Source: CAZLWA01 sp964563165 (GTDB lineage: Bacteria; CLD3; SB21). Taken from it: a stretch of 64,000 nucleotides of DNA. Where the stretch lies: contig CAZLWA010000005.1 of the NCBI GenBank assembly GCA_964563165.1, forward strand, positions 62,001-126,000, read 5' to 3'. The first letter of the stretch is position 1; each line of letters opens with the position of its first letter. A model generated the notes under the pieces. The model had not been told where the DNA came from. It did not search any database and saw only the letters and a list, made by a program, of their open reading frames with translations. The translations under genes and the position numbers were made by a program. Of the stretch, positions 27,126-36,801 are shown piece by piece.

Positions 27126-29329
27126 AAACAATTAAAACTGATTTTCCCGTCGGCGGCATGTCCTGCGCCGGATGCGCTTCGAGTGTAGAATCGATTTTGC
27201 GTGCTCAAAAAGGTATTGTGAGCGCAGGCGTTAATTTTGCCAATCACAGCGCCCGGGTGGAATATGTGCCTGACATCATTTCCTTTCAGGATATGCAGAA
27301 CGCAGTCAGAGGCATCGGATATGAATTAATTGGAAATTCCGGCAAAGAAGCTTTTGAAAAACACCGTGAAGACCAATTTCATCTCTTAAAAATCAAAAGA
27401 AACACGTCCTTTGTTCTCGCTGTGCCGGTGGTTCTGATCGGAATGTTTTTCCATATGTTCGTTCCGTATGCGAATGGGGTCATGCTCGTGTTGACATTGC
27501 CCGTGATGGTCTGGTGCGGAAAAGATTTTTTTGTGAATGCGTATAAACAAGCCGCGCACCGCTCAGCGAATATGGACACGCTGGTTGCCCTGAGCACGGG
27601 AATGGCATTTGGCTTCAGCGGGTTCAATACCCTGTACCCCGAATTCTTCCTCCGCCGGGGATTTGAACCGCATGTCTATTTTGAATCCGCCGCGGTGATC
27701 ATTGCTATGGTTCTTTTCGGCCGTACGCTGGAAGAAAATGCAAAATCCCGGACATCCTCCGCTATCAAAAAACTCATGGGCCTCCAGCCCAAGACTGTCC
27801 GCATCATTCGCAACCTCATTGAAATGGAAATTGCGGTCGAAACAATCATGGCGGGCGAACTCATTATCATTAAGCCCGGCGAAAAAATCCCGGTGGACGG
27901 TAGGGTGGGCCGCGGCGAATCGTTTGTCGATGAAAGCATGATGAGCGGTGAGGCCATTCCGGTCGAGAAAAAAACGGGTTATAAAGTTTTTGCGGGAACG
28001 ATCAACCAAAAAGGAAGCATTCAGATCATTGCCGAAAAAATCGGAAGTGAAACGCGGCTTGCACAGATCATCAAGGCCGTTCAGGAAGCTCAAGGCAGCA
28101 AGGCCCCGATTCAGCGACTGGCGGATAAAGTAGCGGGTGTTTTTGTTCCGGCGGTGATTGCCGTTTCGATTTTGAGTTTTGCGGCATGGTACGTTTTCGG
28201 CCCGGAACCGAAAGAGGCACACGCTTTAATTTCAATGATCACCGTTCTAATTGTTGCCTGCCCGTGTGCGCTGGGGTTGGCTACGCCGACCGCAATCATG
28301 GTGGGTGTGGGCCGGGGTGCGACGCAAGGGATTTTGATCAAAGACGCCGAGAGTTTGGAATTGGCACATAAGGTGAATGCCGTAATTTTTGATAAAACCG
28401 GAACGATCACGGAGGGCGAAGCCGTGGTCACCGATCTGTTTTGGTCGGATGTGCTTCTCAATAAATCAAACCTGGAACAAATTCTCTTATCCGTCGAGCT
28501 CAATTCCGAACATCCGTTGGCCGCCGCCCTGGTAAAGTACTTAAAAAATCAAAACGTAGAGGCCGTGCCCTTAAATCAATTTGAGTCGTTCACCGGCCAC
28601 GGCGTCAAAGCAGTCGCCGCCGATATGAATTATTTTGTCGGCAACGAAAAACTGGTTACCGAAAATAAGATTTTCATTCCTGAAAATTTTCAGAATAAAG
28701 TTGACGAATATAGATCACAATCCAAAACGGTCGTTTATTTTTTTAACGATATGGAGTTGTTAGCGGTTATCGCATTTGCCGACACCATTAAGGAGTCATC
28801 GGTAAAAGCCGTCCAAGATCTGAAAAAATTGGGCATCGAAATTTACATGATCACCGGCGATAATAAACAGTCCGCCGCCCATTTTGCCGGACAAGCCGGT
28901 ATCGATAATTACTTTGCGGAAGTTCTGCCCGACGGTAAAGCCGCTTATGTCCGGCAATTGCAGGCGCAGGGAAAGATCGTTGCTATGGTCGGCGACGGTA
29001 TCAACGATTCGCAGGCGCTCGCCCAGGCCGACGTCAGTATCGCCATGGGACAGGGAACCGATATCGCTATGGACGTGGCGGAAATCACGCTCATGAGATC
29101 CGATCTGCAAGCCATTGCCAGCGCGATCAGGCTTTCGCGCGCAACCGTCACGACCATCCGTCAAAATTTATTCTGGGCATTTATTTATAATGTCATCGGA
29201 ATTCCTATCGCGGCGGGCGTTTTGTATCCCGTCGGAATTCTCATCAACCCGATGATCGCCGGAACCGCCATGGCGCTGAGTTCTGTCTCGGTCGTAACTA
29301 ACAGCCTGCGATTGAAGAATAAAAAATGA
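27107..29329 (+). CDS. copA: Copper-exporting P-type ATPase
   Basis: The 740-residue P1B-ATPase pumps Cu(I) out of the cytoplasm. There is one heavy-metal-associated domain with MSC20AGC23, eight predicted membrane spans, the CPC metal site (385-387) in VACPCALGLATPT, the phosphorylated Asp429 in DKTGT, the SEHPLA motif of the nucleotide domain, and the GDGINDSQAL hinge. The length is normal for CopA. No CueR, CsoR or chaperone gene is next to it. The start overlaps the ABC-2 permease gene and has no separate ribosome-binding site. Confidence 0.95.
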   Translation: MDTKNLKTIKTDFPVGGMSCAGCASSVESILRAQKGIVSAGVNFANHSARVEYVPDIISFQDMQNAVRGIGYELIGNSGKEAFEKHREDQFHLLKIKRNTSFVLAVPVVLIGMFFHMFVPYANGVMLVLTLPVMVWCGKDFFVNAYKQAAHRSANMDTLVALSTGMAFGFSGFNTLYPEFFLRRGFEPHVYFESAAVIIAMVLFGRTLEENAKSRTSSAIKKLMGLQPKTVRIIRNLIEMEIAVETIMAGELIIIKPGEKIPVDGRVGRGESFVDESMMSGEAIPVEKKTGYKVFAGTINQKGSIQIIAEKIGSETRLAQIIKAVQEAQGSKAPIQRLADKVAGVFVPAVIAVSILSFAAWYVFGPEPKEAHALISMITVLIVACPCALGLATPTAIMVGVGRGATQGILIKDAESLELAHKVNAVIFDKTGTITEGEAVVTDLFWSDVLLNKSNLEQILLSVELNSEHPLAAALVKYLKNQNVEAVPLNQFESFTGHGVKAVAADMNYFVGNEKLVTENKIFIPENFQNKVDEYRSQSKTVVYFFNDMELLAVIAFADTIKESSVKAVQDLKKLGIEIYMITGDNKQSAAHFAGQAGIDNYFAEVLPDGKAAYVRQLQAQGKIVAMVGDGINDSQALAQADVSIAMGQGTDIAMDVAEITLMRSDLQAIASAIRLSRATVTTIRQNLFWAFIYNVIGIPIAAGVLYPVGILINPMIAGTAMALSSVSVVTNSLRLKNKK

Positions 29330-29414
29330 TCTTGGTCCGCCTTTCGTTTTGTCAATTTATTTTCAAATTCAGCTAAATAAGTGATTAACGGTCTGCCGAA
29401 TATCCGGGCTTTTC

Positions 29415-30188
29415 TCACTTAATAATCCCTCTCTCACTCCGCTGGACAAATTGAATCACGTTCTTAATTTCGTTCGTCATTTCCATTTCGGCCTTGATCT
29501 TTTGTAAAGCAGTGGTCGTGTTCATTTTGGAACGATAAACGAAATGATAAACTCTTTCGAGCGCTTTGATTTGTTCCTCCGTAAAATTGCTTCTCCTCAG
29601 CCCCACGTAATTCAATCCGAAAAATTTCAACGGCTCGCCCGCGGCTAAAATGTAGGGCGGAACATCCTGATTAATGCGGTATCCGCCGCCGATAAACGCA
29701 TGCGTTCCGATGCGTACGAATTGATGGACCGGTACGAGCCCGCCGATGATAGCGTGGTCTTCGATGATAATGTGGCCGGCTAAATTGACCGCGTTGGACA
29801 AGATGACGTGATCGCCGATTTTACAGTCGTGCGCCACGTGCGAATAATTCATCAGTAAGCAATGGTTTCCGATCTCTGTTTTTCCCGATGCGGCGGTTCC
29901 GCGATTGACCGTGGCGTATTCGCGGATTGTCGTATCGTTGCCGATTATCAATTCGGAATCCTCACCTGTAAATTTTAAATCCTGCGGAATGCTGCCGAGC
30001 ACCGCGCCGTGAAGTACCCTGCAATTCTTTCCGATGCGCGTAAACGGATCTACGCGCACATGGGAAGAAATTTCCGTTCCCGAACCGATAATGACCTTGT
30101 CTTCAATAATCGAATACGCGCCTATTTTTACCGATGGGTCAAGATCTGCATGGTGTGAAACGATCGCCGTCGGATGAACGTTGGACAT
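29415..30188 (-). CDS. lpxA: Acyl-ACP--UDP-N-acetylglucosamine O-acyltransferase
   Basis: The 257-residue protein performs the first step of lipid A synthesis. It has the left-handed beta-helix hexapeptide repeats ([IV]-G-x-x-x-x) across residues 5-180, the catalytic His120 in SHVAHDCKIG, the HQFVRIG segment and the C-terminal helical domain with GLNYVGLRRSNF. Length equals that of known LpxA. It shows that the cell has an LPS-type outer membrane. Here lpxA stands alone, apart from lpxB, lpxD and fabZ; its upstream partner on the strand is an SDR gene, with an intergenic repeat between them. Confidence 0.95.
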   Translation of the reverse strand: MSNVHPTAIVSHHADLDPSVKIGAYSIIEDKVIIGSGTEISSHVRVDPFTRIGKNCRVLHGAVLGSIPQDLKFTGEDSELIIGNDTTIREYATVNRGTAASGKTEIGNHCLLMNYSHVAHDCKIGDHVILSNAVNLAGHIIIEDHAIIGGLVPVHQFVRIGTHAFIGGGYRINQDVPPYILAAGEPLKFFGLNYVGLRRSNFTEEQIKALERVYHFVYRSKMNTTTALQKIKAEMEMTNEIKNVIQFVQRSERGIIK

Positions 30189-30200
30189 GATTAAAAACCT

Positions 30201-30277
30201 TTACCGCAAAGGACGCAAAGAAAACGCTGAGACTGAGGAGACAAAAATGTTTGCGGACTTTGCGTTCTTCGCGGTTA
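30201..30277. repeat. Intergenic imperfect inverted repeat, 20-bp arms
   Basis: TTACCGCAAAGGACGCAAAG (30201-30220) and CTTTGCGTTCTTCGCGGTTA (30258-30277) form an imperfect inverted repeat around a 37-bp centre, between the SDR and lpxA genes. The right arm resembles the unit at 18762-18782. It may form a hairpin in the transcript or be a relic of a small mobile repeat. Confidence 0.7.
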
Positions 30278-30283
30278 TTCTTT

Positions 30284-31006
30284 TCATATTCTACCCGGAA
30301 CTTTGATTATCGAACCGGTCACCCCGGATGATTTATCCGAGGCCAGGAATAAAAGCACGTTTGCGATCTCGTCCGCCCGGACCCATTTTGAAAAATCTGC
30401 ATCGGGCATGGATTTGCGGTTAGCGGGAGTATCAATGATACTTGGAACGATCGCGTTGATTTGAATATGGTTCGCTTTATTTTCCTCCGCCATGGTTTCC
30501 GTCAAATTGATCACGCCCGCTTTCGCCGCCCCGTACGGACCGGCCTGGGCTGCGCCTTTCAGGCCTACACCTGCGCCCACGTTAATGATCTTACCTGATC
30601 TCTGCGGGGCCATGATTTTCAGGATTTCCCGGGAACAAAAGAATGTGGACTTCAAATTCAATTCGATCGTAAAATCCCAGGTTTTCGTTTCAACTTCCGT
30701 GAGATTCGACCAGGGATAAATTCCGCCTACCAGATTGATCAGCACGTCCACGCGTGAAAATTGTTCGTGAACGTCCCGGACCAATTCCCGAACGCCGGAC
30801 TCCGACAACACATCGGCCGGTTTGAAAAGCCAGTTCTTACTTGCTGAAATGCTTTTCCAGAATTCCGTTTGTTTCAACCGGTCGTTCACTCCTTTTTCCG
30901 AATCCACACCGATGACAACCGCTCCGTTTTCGATAAACCGAGTTGCGACCGTCTGCCCCAATCCGCCGAGGGCGCCGGTAATCATGCAGATTTTGTTGGT
31001 TACCAT
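30284..31006 (-). CDS. Short-chain dehydrogenase/reductase with altered active-site serine
   Basis: The 240-residue protein has the Rossmann TGALGGLG motif (residues 10-17), the NLVGG segment near 91, the N117-x-K helix, and Y158-G-A-A-K162. The catalytic Ser that stands 13 residues before the Tyr in classical SDRs is Ala145 (NVGAGVG). The overall pattern is that of FabG-like reductases, and the substrate is unknown. It is followed by lpxA after 95 bp with a repeat. It diverges from the holB-like gene. Confidence 0.85.
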   Translation of the reverse strand: MVTNKICMITGALGGLGQTVATRFIENGAVVIGVDSEKGVNDRLKQTEFWKSISASKNWLFKPADVLSESGVRELVRDVHEQFSRVDVLINLVGGIYPWSNLTEVETKTWDFTIELNLKSTFFCSREILKIMAPQRSGKIINVGAGVGLKGAAQAGPYGAAKAGVINLTETMAEENKANHIQINAIVPSIIDTPANRKSMPDADFSKWVRADEIANVLLFLASDKSSGVTGSIIKVPGRI

Positions 31007-31180
31007 AACTCCCCTTTAAGTTACTGATGATCGCGCTATCATTCCGCCTCCCGTATACCGCAAATGGGATCCGGCGGCTATCCCGGAAATCATGCGAAGA
31101 GTTTATTAAAATAAATTTGTATTTCAAAATACTCATTAATCTTCGTATATTCACTCACAATTTTTTTAAAATTTATTTTT

Positions 31181-32311
31181 ATGTTGTCACGGGTTATCGG
31201 TCAGGACTTAGCCAAGAGACAATTGCTCACGGCGTACGCCAATCAACGCCTGGCGCACGCGTATCTCATCGCCGGTGAAGAAGGGTTGGGCGCGGAGGAA
31301 TTGGCGCTTGAGACCGCAAAATATTTCATGTGTTCACATAAGGATCCGACAGGTTACGAGCCTTGCCAAAACTGTTCGAATTGCAAGAAAATTTCTTCCT
31401 TTCAGCACCCCGACGTCCATTATTATTTCCCAAAGCTAAAATCGACGGAAGACGAAGATATGCGCAGTTTGCTGGAAGCCAAATCGGAAGAACTGTATTC
31501 CAGAGTCAAAATTCAGGGTGGAACTCTTCATATTGGCGACCCCGAGAATCCTGAAGAAAATTCGGTCCGCGGGCTGCTTCGCGAAATCGGTCTTCGTTCG
31601 TACGAAGGAAACGTCAAGATTTTTATCGTCACGTTCATTGAGGACATGAATGCCGAGGCTATGAACGCCTTGCTGAAGGTCCTGGAAGAACCGCCGTCTT
31701 CGACATTATTCTTTTTGACCACGAGCTTGATTCAGTCGGTATTGCCCACGATCATTTCGCGCTGTCAGGTCGTCAAACTACATCTCCTCAAGAATCAAGA
31801 AGTGGAATCGGCATTGAAGCAGTTCAAAAATCTCGAGGATAACGAATCCCGTCTGATTGCGAATTTATCCAACGGAAATTATGCAACGGCCCTGAAACTG
31901 CTTTCGGGCGACTTGGCCAAGAAAAGGGAGTTCATGCTTGAGTTCTTGGTTGCCGTCGTGTCCCCGCAATCCGGTGCGATTGCCGTGACGGTTGAGCGTC
32001 TTAGCGTTGAATTCAAGAAAGACAAAGGCTTCTTTGTAGACTTACTGACGCTGATGATGGCTTGGTTTCAGGATATATTTCATATGAAGAATATGAATAA
32101 CCAATCGGATAAGGTGCTTGTTCATTTGGTCAATCAGGACAAAAAAGAACGGTTGGAAAAGTTCGTTCGCAGTTTTCCTCACGTGGATGCGGATTTGGCG
32201 GTGTCTGAAATTGAAAAAGCTGTTGACCTTATTTCGAGAAATGTCTATCTTAATTTGGTCCTGATTAACTTAGGACTTAATCTCAAAAAATTTATTTTTT
32301 CCAAAAAATAG
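31181..32311 (+). CDS. holB: DNA polymerase III delta' subunit (HolB-like clamp-loader ATPase)
   Basis: The 376-residue protein has the clamp-loader AAA+ layout. The start is VIGQDLAKRQLL, the P-loop position holds GEEGLGAEE and lacks the GKT needed to bind ATP, as in delta' proteins, and the Zn-binding cysteines lie in CQNCSNC (about 62-68). The sensor-1 region is PSSTLFFLTT, preceded by the helix with NALLKVLEEPP, and the SRC motif of delta' is in IISRCQVV. It acts in the clamp loader. ricT follows 28 bp downstream, an arrangement also known from Firmicutes (holB-yaaT). No ribosome-binding site is obvious. Confidence 0.9.
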   Translation: MLSRVIGQDLAKRQLLTAYANQRLAHAYLIAGEEGLGAEELALETAKYFMCSHKDPTGYEPCQNCSNCKKISSFQHPDVHYYFPKLKSTEDEDMRSLLEAKSEELYSRVKIQGGTLHIGDPENPEENSVRGLLREIGLRSYEGNVKIFIVTFIEDMNAEAMNALLKVLEEPPSSTLFFLTTSLIQSVLPTIISRCQVVKLHLLKNQEVESALKQFKNLEDNESRLIANLSNGNYATALKLLSGDLAKKREFMLEFLVAVVSPQSGAIAVTVERLSVEFKKDKGFFVDLLTLMMAWFQDIFHMKNMNNQSDKVLVHLVNQDKKERLEKFVRSFPHVDADLAVSEIEKAVDLISRNVYLNLVLINLGLNLKKFIFSKK

Positions 32312-32338
32312 TTCGACAAACATGAAAGATTTTCATAC

Positions 32339-33325
32339 ATGGCAAACCCCATACAGATTGAATTCAAGGCCTTCCGCAAAGAGTTCTTTGAAAATAAACA
32401 CCATTTGAACGCCAGGCTAGGCGACCACGTTGTCGTGCAGGCGGAAACCGGCGTGGATGTGGGCAAAGTCTCGCTGTTGCGGGAACAAATTCCGGAAGAA
32501 GATATCCAAGGAAAAGAAATGAGAAATTTTGTTCGTTTGGCCAATCCCGATGAAATTTCCCGTCTGATTGAGAACCGAAATGAAGAAGAAAAAGCCAAAC
32601 AGATCGTCAAGCAGCGCGTCGTCAAATTCGGCTTAAAAATGAAATTGGTCGACGCCGAATATCAATTCGACCGCAAACGGCTGGTCTTCTTTTTTACGGC
32701 AGATAAGCGCGTGGATTTTCGTACCTTGGTTCGGGATCTTGCGACGGAATTTAAGACGCGCATCGAACTGCGTCAGATTGGCGTACGCGACGAAGCCAAG
32801 CGTGTGGACGGCTACGGCCCTTGCGGTAAACGGCTGTGCTGCTCGGGACATCTCACGGAATTCAAGCCGATTTCAACGGACTTCGCCAAAGACCAGGGAT
32901 TACAAATGAATCCCTCCAAACTCACCGGCCTGTGCGGGAGATTGAAATGTTGTCTGGCGTACGAAAGAGATTTTTACGTCTACACCCTTTCCAAGTTTCC
33001 CGGGGTCGGCGCGCCGATCACGACGTCGAAGGGCCCGGGTGAAATCAAACATCTGGACATCATCGGCAATCAAGTTCATGTCAAGCATGAAAACGACGAT
33101 GAATGGGAAACGTTGAAACTGGAGGATGTGGCTAAGATCTTGGGATTCGATTTGGATGTTCATCTCGACGGCATCGGCTGCGCTTCCGGCGGGGACGGCT
33201 GCAATTCCGGAAAATGCGATACGCATGACAAAGTAAAAGACGGCGAGATCCAGAATCCGCTAAAAGACTTTATGGAAAACGACCCGTTTTTTGACGACCA
33301 CAATTTTCCCCGTCCCAAAATTTAA
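32339..33325 (+). CDS. ricT: PSP1-domain protein RicT (YaaT-like)
   Basis: The 328-residue protein contains the PSP1 domain (about 25-210). The cysteines CGKRLCC and CGRLKCC (about 162-202) bind Fe-S in the Bacillus RicAFT complex. The C-terminal tail has five more cysteines (near residues 281, 285, 288 and 290). In Bacillus, RicT acts in RNA maturation with RNase Y and in development; the same role here is inferred. The gene is 28 bp downstream of holB, a conserved pairing. Confidence 0.9.
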   Translation: MANPIQIEFKAFRKEFFENKHHLNARLGDHVVVQAETGVDVGKVSLLREQIPEEDIQGKEMRNFVRLANPDEISRLIENRNEEEKAKQIVKQRVVKFGLKMKLVDAEYQFDRKRLVFFFTADKRVDFRTLVRDLATEFKTRIELRQIGVRDEAKRVDGYGPCGKRLCCSGHLTEFKPISTDFAKDQGLQMNPSKLTGLCGRLKCCLAYERDFYVYTLSKFPGVGAPITTSKGPGEIKHLDIIGNQVHVKHENDDEWETLKLEDVAKILGFDLDVHLDGIGCASGGDGCNSGKCDTHDKVKDGEIQNPLKDFMENDPFFDDHNFPRPKI

Positions 33326-33365
33326 TAGACTGTTTGACGTTATTGAAAAAGGGGAGATTAAGAAA

Positions 33366-34937
33366 ATGAATGCGCAGGAATTTCCAGAATTAGGAATTGT
33401 TAACTTAAAAGAAATTCACAAAAACTTACCGGTCAGCCGGTTGGTCGAACTGGCCATAAAACGCGGCGAAGGTCAATTGGCGTCCAATGGCGCCTTCGTG
33501 ACAAATACGGCTCCGTACACGGGGCGTTCTCCGAAAGATAAATTCGTCGTGGACGAACCGACCAGCAGGGACAAGATCTGGTGGGACAACAATAAAAAGA
33601 TTTCCCAAGAGAAATTCGAATTGATTTTCAATAAAGTTCGTGCCTATTTGGAAAACAAAGACGTTTTTGTTTTCGAAGGCTTTGCCGGTGCCGATGTAAG
33701 AAATCGTCTGCACGTGAGAGTCCTTAGCGAAAAAGCGTGGCATTCCCTTTTTGCAAAAACCTTATTCATTCGTCCGACCGAAGAAGAGCTTGCCAAGCAC
33801 AAGGCAGAATACACGGTGATCGACGTTTGCGGATTACAAGGTATTCCGGAGGTTGACGGATTGAACAGCAAGGTATTTATCATCCTTAATTTTGAGAAAA
33901 AATTGATCCTCATCGGGGGATCGCACTATGCCGGAGAAATCAAGAAATCCATTTTCACCGTGATGAATTATCTGTTGCCCGAGCGCGGCGTTTTTCCGAT
34001 GCACTGTTCGGCTAATGCAGATAAAGACGGCCATGTAACTTTGTTCTTCGGTCTTTCAGGTACCGGCAAAACGACGCTCTCGGCCGATCCTCTCAGAAGA
34101 TTGATCGGCGACGACGAGCACGGCTGGTCCAATGAAGGTGTTTTCAATTTTGAAGGCGGATGCTACGCGAAGACCATCAAGCTTTCCAAGGAAGGCGAAC
34201 CTCAAATTTGGAATGCGATCAAGTTTGGCTCCGTGTTAGAAAATGTTGTGCTCAAAGCCGATGGCTCGCCGGATTATGACTCGGCGGCTATCGCCGAAAA
34301 TACACGGGTAACCTACCCGGTCGAATATATCGACAATTGCATCATCCCCGGCATCGGCGGACATCCGAAAAACATTTGTTTCCTCGTTTGCGATGCCTAC
34401 GGCGTGCTGCCCCCCATTAGCAAATTGACTCCCCCTCAGGCCATGTATCATTTTTTATCGGGCTACACGGCAAAGGTCGCAGGAACGGAAGCCGGTGTGA
34501 CGGAACCGACGCCGACATTCTCGACCTGCTTTGGCGCTCCGTTTTGGCCGCTGCATCCGAATGTGTATGCCGAATTGCTCCGAAAGAGAATGACCGAACA
34601 TAATTCTGCCGTGTGGCTGATAAACACGGGCTGGAGCGGCGGCGGATACGGCGCCGGGTCGCGGATGAAATTAGGCTATACGCGTGCATTGATCCATGCG
34701 GCATTATCGGGAAAACTAAATTCCGTAAATTACACGACGGATGAAATTTTCGGAGTTCAAGTTCCTGCAAGCTGCCCCGACGTTCCCGCGGAAATACTTT
34801 CACCGAAGAATACCTGGAAGGATAAGGCCGCGTATGTGGATGCCGCAAAAAAATTAGCGCAACTTTTTATTAAGAATTTTGAGAAATTTGAAGGCTCCGT
34901 TTCACAGGATGTGCGAAAAGCCGGGCCGAGAGTTTAG
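33366..34937 (+). CDS. pckA: Phosphoenolpyruvate carboxykinase (ATP)
   Basis: The 523-residue protein converts oxaloacetate and ATP to PEP, the first committed step of gluconeogenesis. It has the P-loop GLSGTGKT (229-236), the DDEHGW motif near 256, RSPKDKF for substrate binding, and the C-terminal NTGWSGGGYG. Its length matches the ATP-dependent class. The ATG at 33366 has AGGGGAG upstream; the frame continues 25 codons upstream into ricT, but the family start is at the ATG. It is not usually placed with holB and ricT. Confidence 0.95.
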   Translation: MNAQEFPELGIVNLKEIHKNLPVSRLVELAIKRGEGQLASNGAFVTNTAPYTGRSPKDKFVVDEPTSRDKIWWDNNKKISQEKFELIFNKVRAYLENKDVFVFEGFAGADVRNRLHVRVLSEKAWHSLFAKTLFIRPTEEELAKHKAEYTVIDVCGLQGIPEVDGLNSKVFIILNFEKKLILIGGSHYAGEIKKSIFTVMNYLLPERGVFPMHCSANADKDGHVTLFFGLSGTGKTTLSADPLRRLIGDDEHGWSNEGVFNFEGGCYAKTIKLSKEGEPQIWNAIKFGSVLENVVLKADGSPDYDSAAIAENTRVTYPVEYIDNCIIPGIGGHPKNICFLVCDAYGVLPPISKLTPPQAMYHFLSGYTAKVAGTEAGVTEPTPTFSTCFGAPFWPLHPNVYAELLRKRMTEHNSAVWLINTGWSGGGYGAGSRMKLGYTRALIHAALSGKLNSVNYTTDEIFGVQVPASCPDVPAEILSPKNTWKDKAAYVDAAKKLAQLFIKNFEKFEGSVSQDVRKAGPRV

Positions 34938-35026
34938 AACAACGCGGCAATCCTCTGATTTCAATCGTTGTAAGTTTCATGTACTAAGCCTTGTGATTCA
35001 CTATTGCATCGAATAAGGAGATTGAA

Positions 35027-35929
35027 ATGAAATTCACCCTCCTGGGAACTCGCGGCTCCCGTCCGATCTTGACTCGCAAACGAGTTAAGTATGGAGGCAA
35101 TACGACGGCTTATAAAATAACCATTGACGGTATGTCTGCGATCTATGTGGATGGCGGAACGGGTATTTTTCGTGAGGGAGTTACTGTTGCGAAGACAAAT
35201 CCAGGCGGAATTCAGGCTCATTTCTTGATTACACATACCCATTGGGACCACATCCTTGCCTTTCCGTTTTTTGCCCCTCTGTTTGCGAAAGATACCAGGA
35301 TTTCCATTATGGGTCCCAGATCGGAAAAATACACCATTCAAAAACTATTCGAACATCAGCATGACAAAGGGCTTATCCCGATCCCATTCGATCTTTTCAA
35401 GGATAAAATTGTTTTTAAAGAGCTTCATCCCGACCAGGAATTTCAAATTGAAGAAGCCAAAATAAGAACCGTTCAACTCAACCATCAAGGCTTGACGCTC
35501 GGTTATCGAATCGATCACGGAGGAAGATCCATTTGCATCATCACGGACCATGCGCCGATTGAAAATAACCACCTCGGTGTCATGATGAAAAAATGGAAAA
35601 AAGAGGACATGAAGAAAAAAGAAAAAGAATTTTATGACACGTTGGTGAATTTCGTAAAAAACTGCGACCTGATGGTTCACGATACGCATTTCAACAACGA
35701 GACGATCATTGGAAAAGAGAATTGGGGACATTCCTCGCCGGAGATGGCCGTCGATCTTGCGCTAAAAGCAAAAGTAAAAAGAATCATTTTGGCTCATCAC
35801 GCCCCGGAAGATAAAGATGACGATGTGGAGAAGAAAATATCTTCGGCTAAAGATTACTTGAAGTCGCTGGGGAAAGAAAATGCGGTTGAGGTTCTGGCTG
35901 TTCGTGAAGGAGGCGAGATATGGCTTTAG
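35027..35929 (+). CDS. Metallo-beta-lactamase fold hydrolase, first of a tandem pair
   Basis: The 300-residue protein begins with MKFTLLGTRGSRP and has the metal motif H70-T-H72-W-D74-H75 followed by an Asp site in ITDHAP (about 179) and an HDTHF/HSSP segment and IILAHHAP near the C-terminus. The arrangement is that of the phnP/RNase Z-like branch that acts on phosphodiesters. Substrate is unknown. Its last 10 bases overlap the start of the second, related gene. AAGGAGA stands ahead of the ATG. Confidence 0.85.
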   Translation: MKFTLLGTRGSRPILTRKRVKYGGNTTAYKITIDGMSAIYVDGGTGIFREGVTVAKTNPGGIQAHFLITHTHWDHILAFPFFAPLFAKDTRISIMGPRSEKYTIQKLFEHQHDKGLIPIPFDLFKDKIVFKELHPDQEFQIEEAKIRTVQLNHQGLTLGYRIDHGGRSICIITDHAPIENNHLGVMMKKWKKEDMKKKEKEFYDTLVNFVKNCDLMVHDTHFNNETIIGKENWGHSSPEMAVDLALKAKVKRIILAHHAPEDKDDDVEKKISSAKDYLKSLGKENAVEVLAVREGGEIWL

Positions 35930-36732
35930 ATGTGACTTTTTACGGAACCCGCGGTTCCATAAGCGCGCCCGACGAGCAAATTCTGAAATATGGCTCGCTG
36001 ACGCCTTGCGTGGTAGTCAACCAGGGTGATAACCGCATTGTTATTGACGCGGGGTTTGGAATAGGATTTTATTCCGATCATTTACCTAATAAGATGGGGC
36101 AATTCCATGTTTTAATCTCCCACTTCCACTGGGATCACATTCAGGGGCTCAATTACTTCGGGCCTGTCCATCATCCCAAGAGTACGAATCATTTCTATTC
36201 ACCTTTTAAGACCGAGGAGATGAAGGATGTGATGGATATTTATTTCGACGGTTCCTACGGACCGTTCAACGGTTGGGAAGCGCTTAATTCTAAGTTTGAA
36301 TTTCATCGTTTGGTCAAAGAGACCGTCATAAACAATCTTACCGTTTCTTTCAAGCCGCTGAATCACACGGATCCCTGCTATGCCTATAAAATCAGCGACG
36401 GAGTCAATTCCATTGTCTACGCCAGTGATCACGAATATATTGATAACGATGTCAATCGCGAATTTATTGACTGGGCTAAAGGGTGCGATATTTTGATTCA
36501 CGACGCCATGTATCTGGATACAGAGTATGTGCACCGTGTGGGGTGGGGACACAGTACTTTCAGAATGGCCTGCGAAAATGCTTTAAAAATAAATCCCAAA
36601 CAAGTAGTGTTGACCCACCACGAGCCTCTGCGTACCGATGCGGAACTTGACCAAATAGAATCGGATCTGAAGAAGGAATTTCCCTCGTTATCTCTATGTT
36701 GCGCACAACAGGAAGTTGTTTACCGGGTGTGA
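35920..36732 (+). CDS. Metallo-beta-lactamase fold hydrolase, second of a tandem pair
   Basis: The 270-residue protein starts MALDVTFYGTRGS and has the H68-F-H70-W-D72-H73 motif, ASDHEY near residue 172, HDAMYL near 194, GHST and VVLTHHEP. It is clearly a paralogue of the gene before it, sharing the GTRGS start, HxHWDH and THHEP landmarks. The start overlaps the preceding stop, so both are translated together and may act on related substrates. It is followed 69 bp later by metG. Confidence 0.85.
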   Translation: MALDVTFYGTRGSISAPDEQILKYGSLTPCVVVNQGDNRIVIDAGFGIGFYSDHLPNKMGQFHVLISHFHWDHIQGLNYFGPVHHPKSTNHFYSPFKTEEMKDVMDIYFDGSYGPFNGWEALNSKFEFHRLVKETVINNLTVSFKPLNHTDPCYAYKISDGVNSIVYASDHEYIDNDVNREFIDWAKGCDILIHDAMYLDTEYVHRVGWGHSTFRMACENALKINPKQVVLTHHEPLRTDAELDQIESDLKKEFPSLSLCCAQQEVVYRV

Positions 36733-36801
36733 TTCTTTTTCAAGCTCCCCCAATCCCTATTCTTCCAAGGTAATTGAGTGTCCAAAACCGGAGCGGATTA
36801 A

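Noticed and set aside
27563..28222. Minus-strand open frame opposite copA
   Set aside because: Shadow of copA with no domain or start signal.
33291..33365. A longer pckA start overlapping ricT
   Set aside because: The extra residues do not match the family, while the ATG at 33366 has AGGGGAG upstream.
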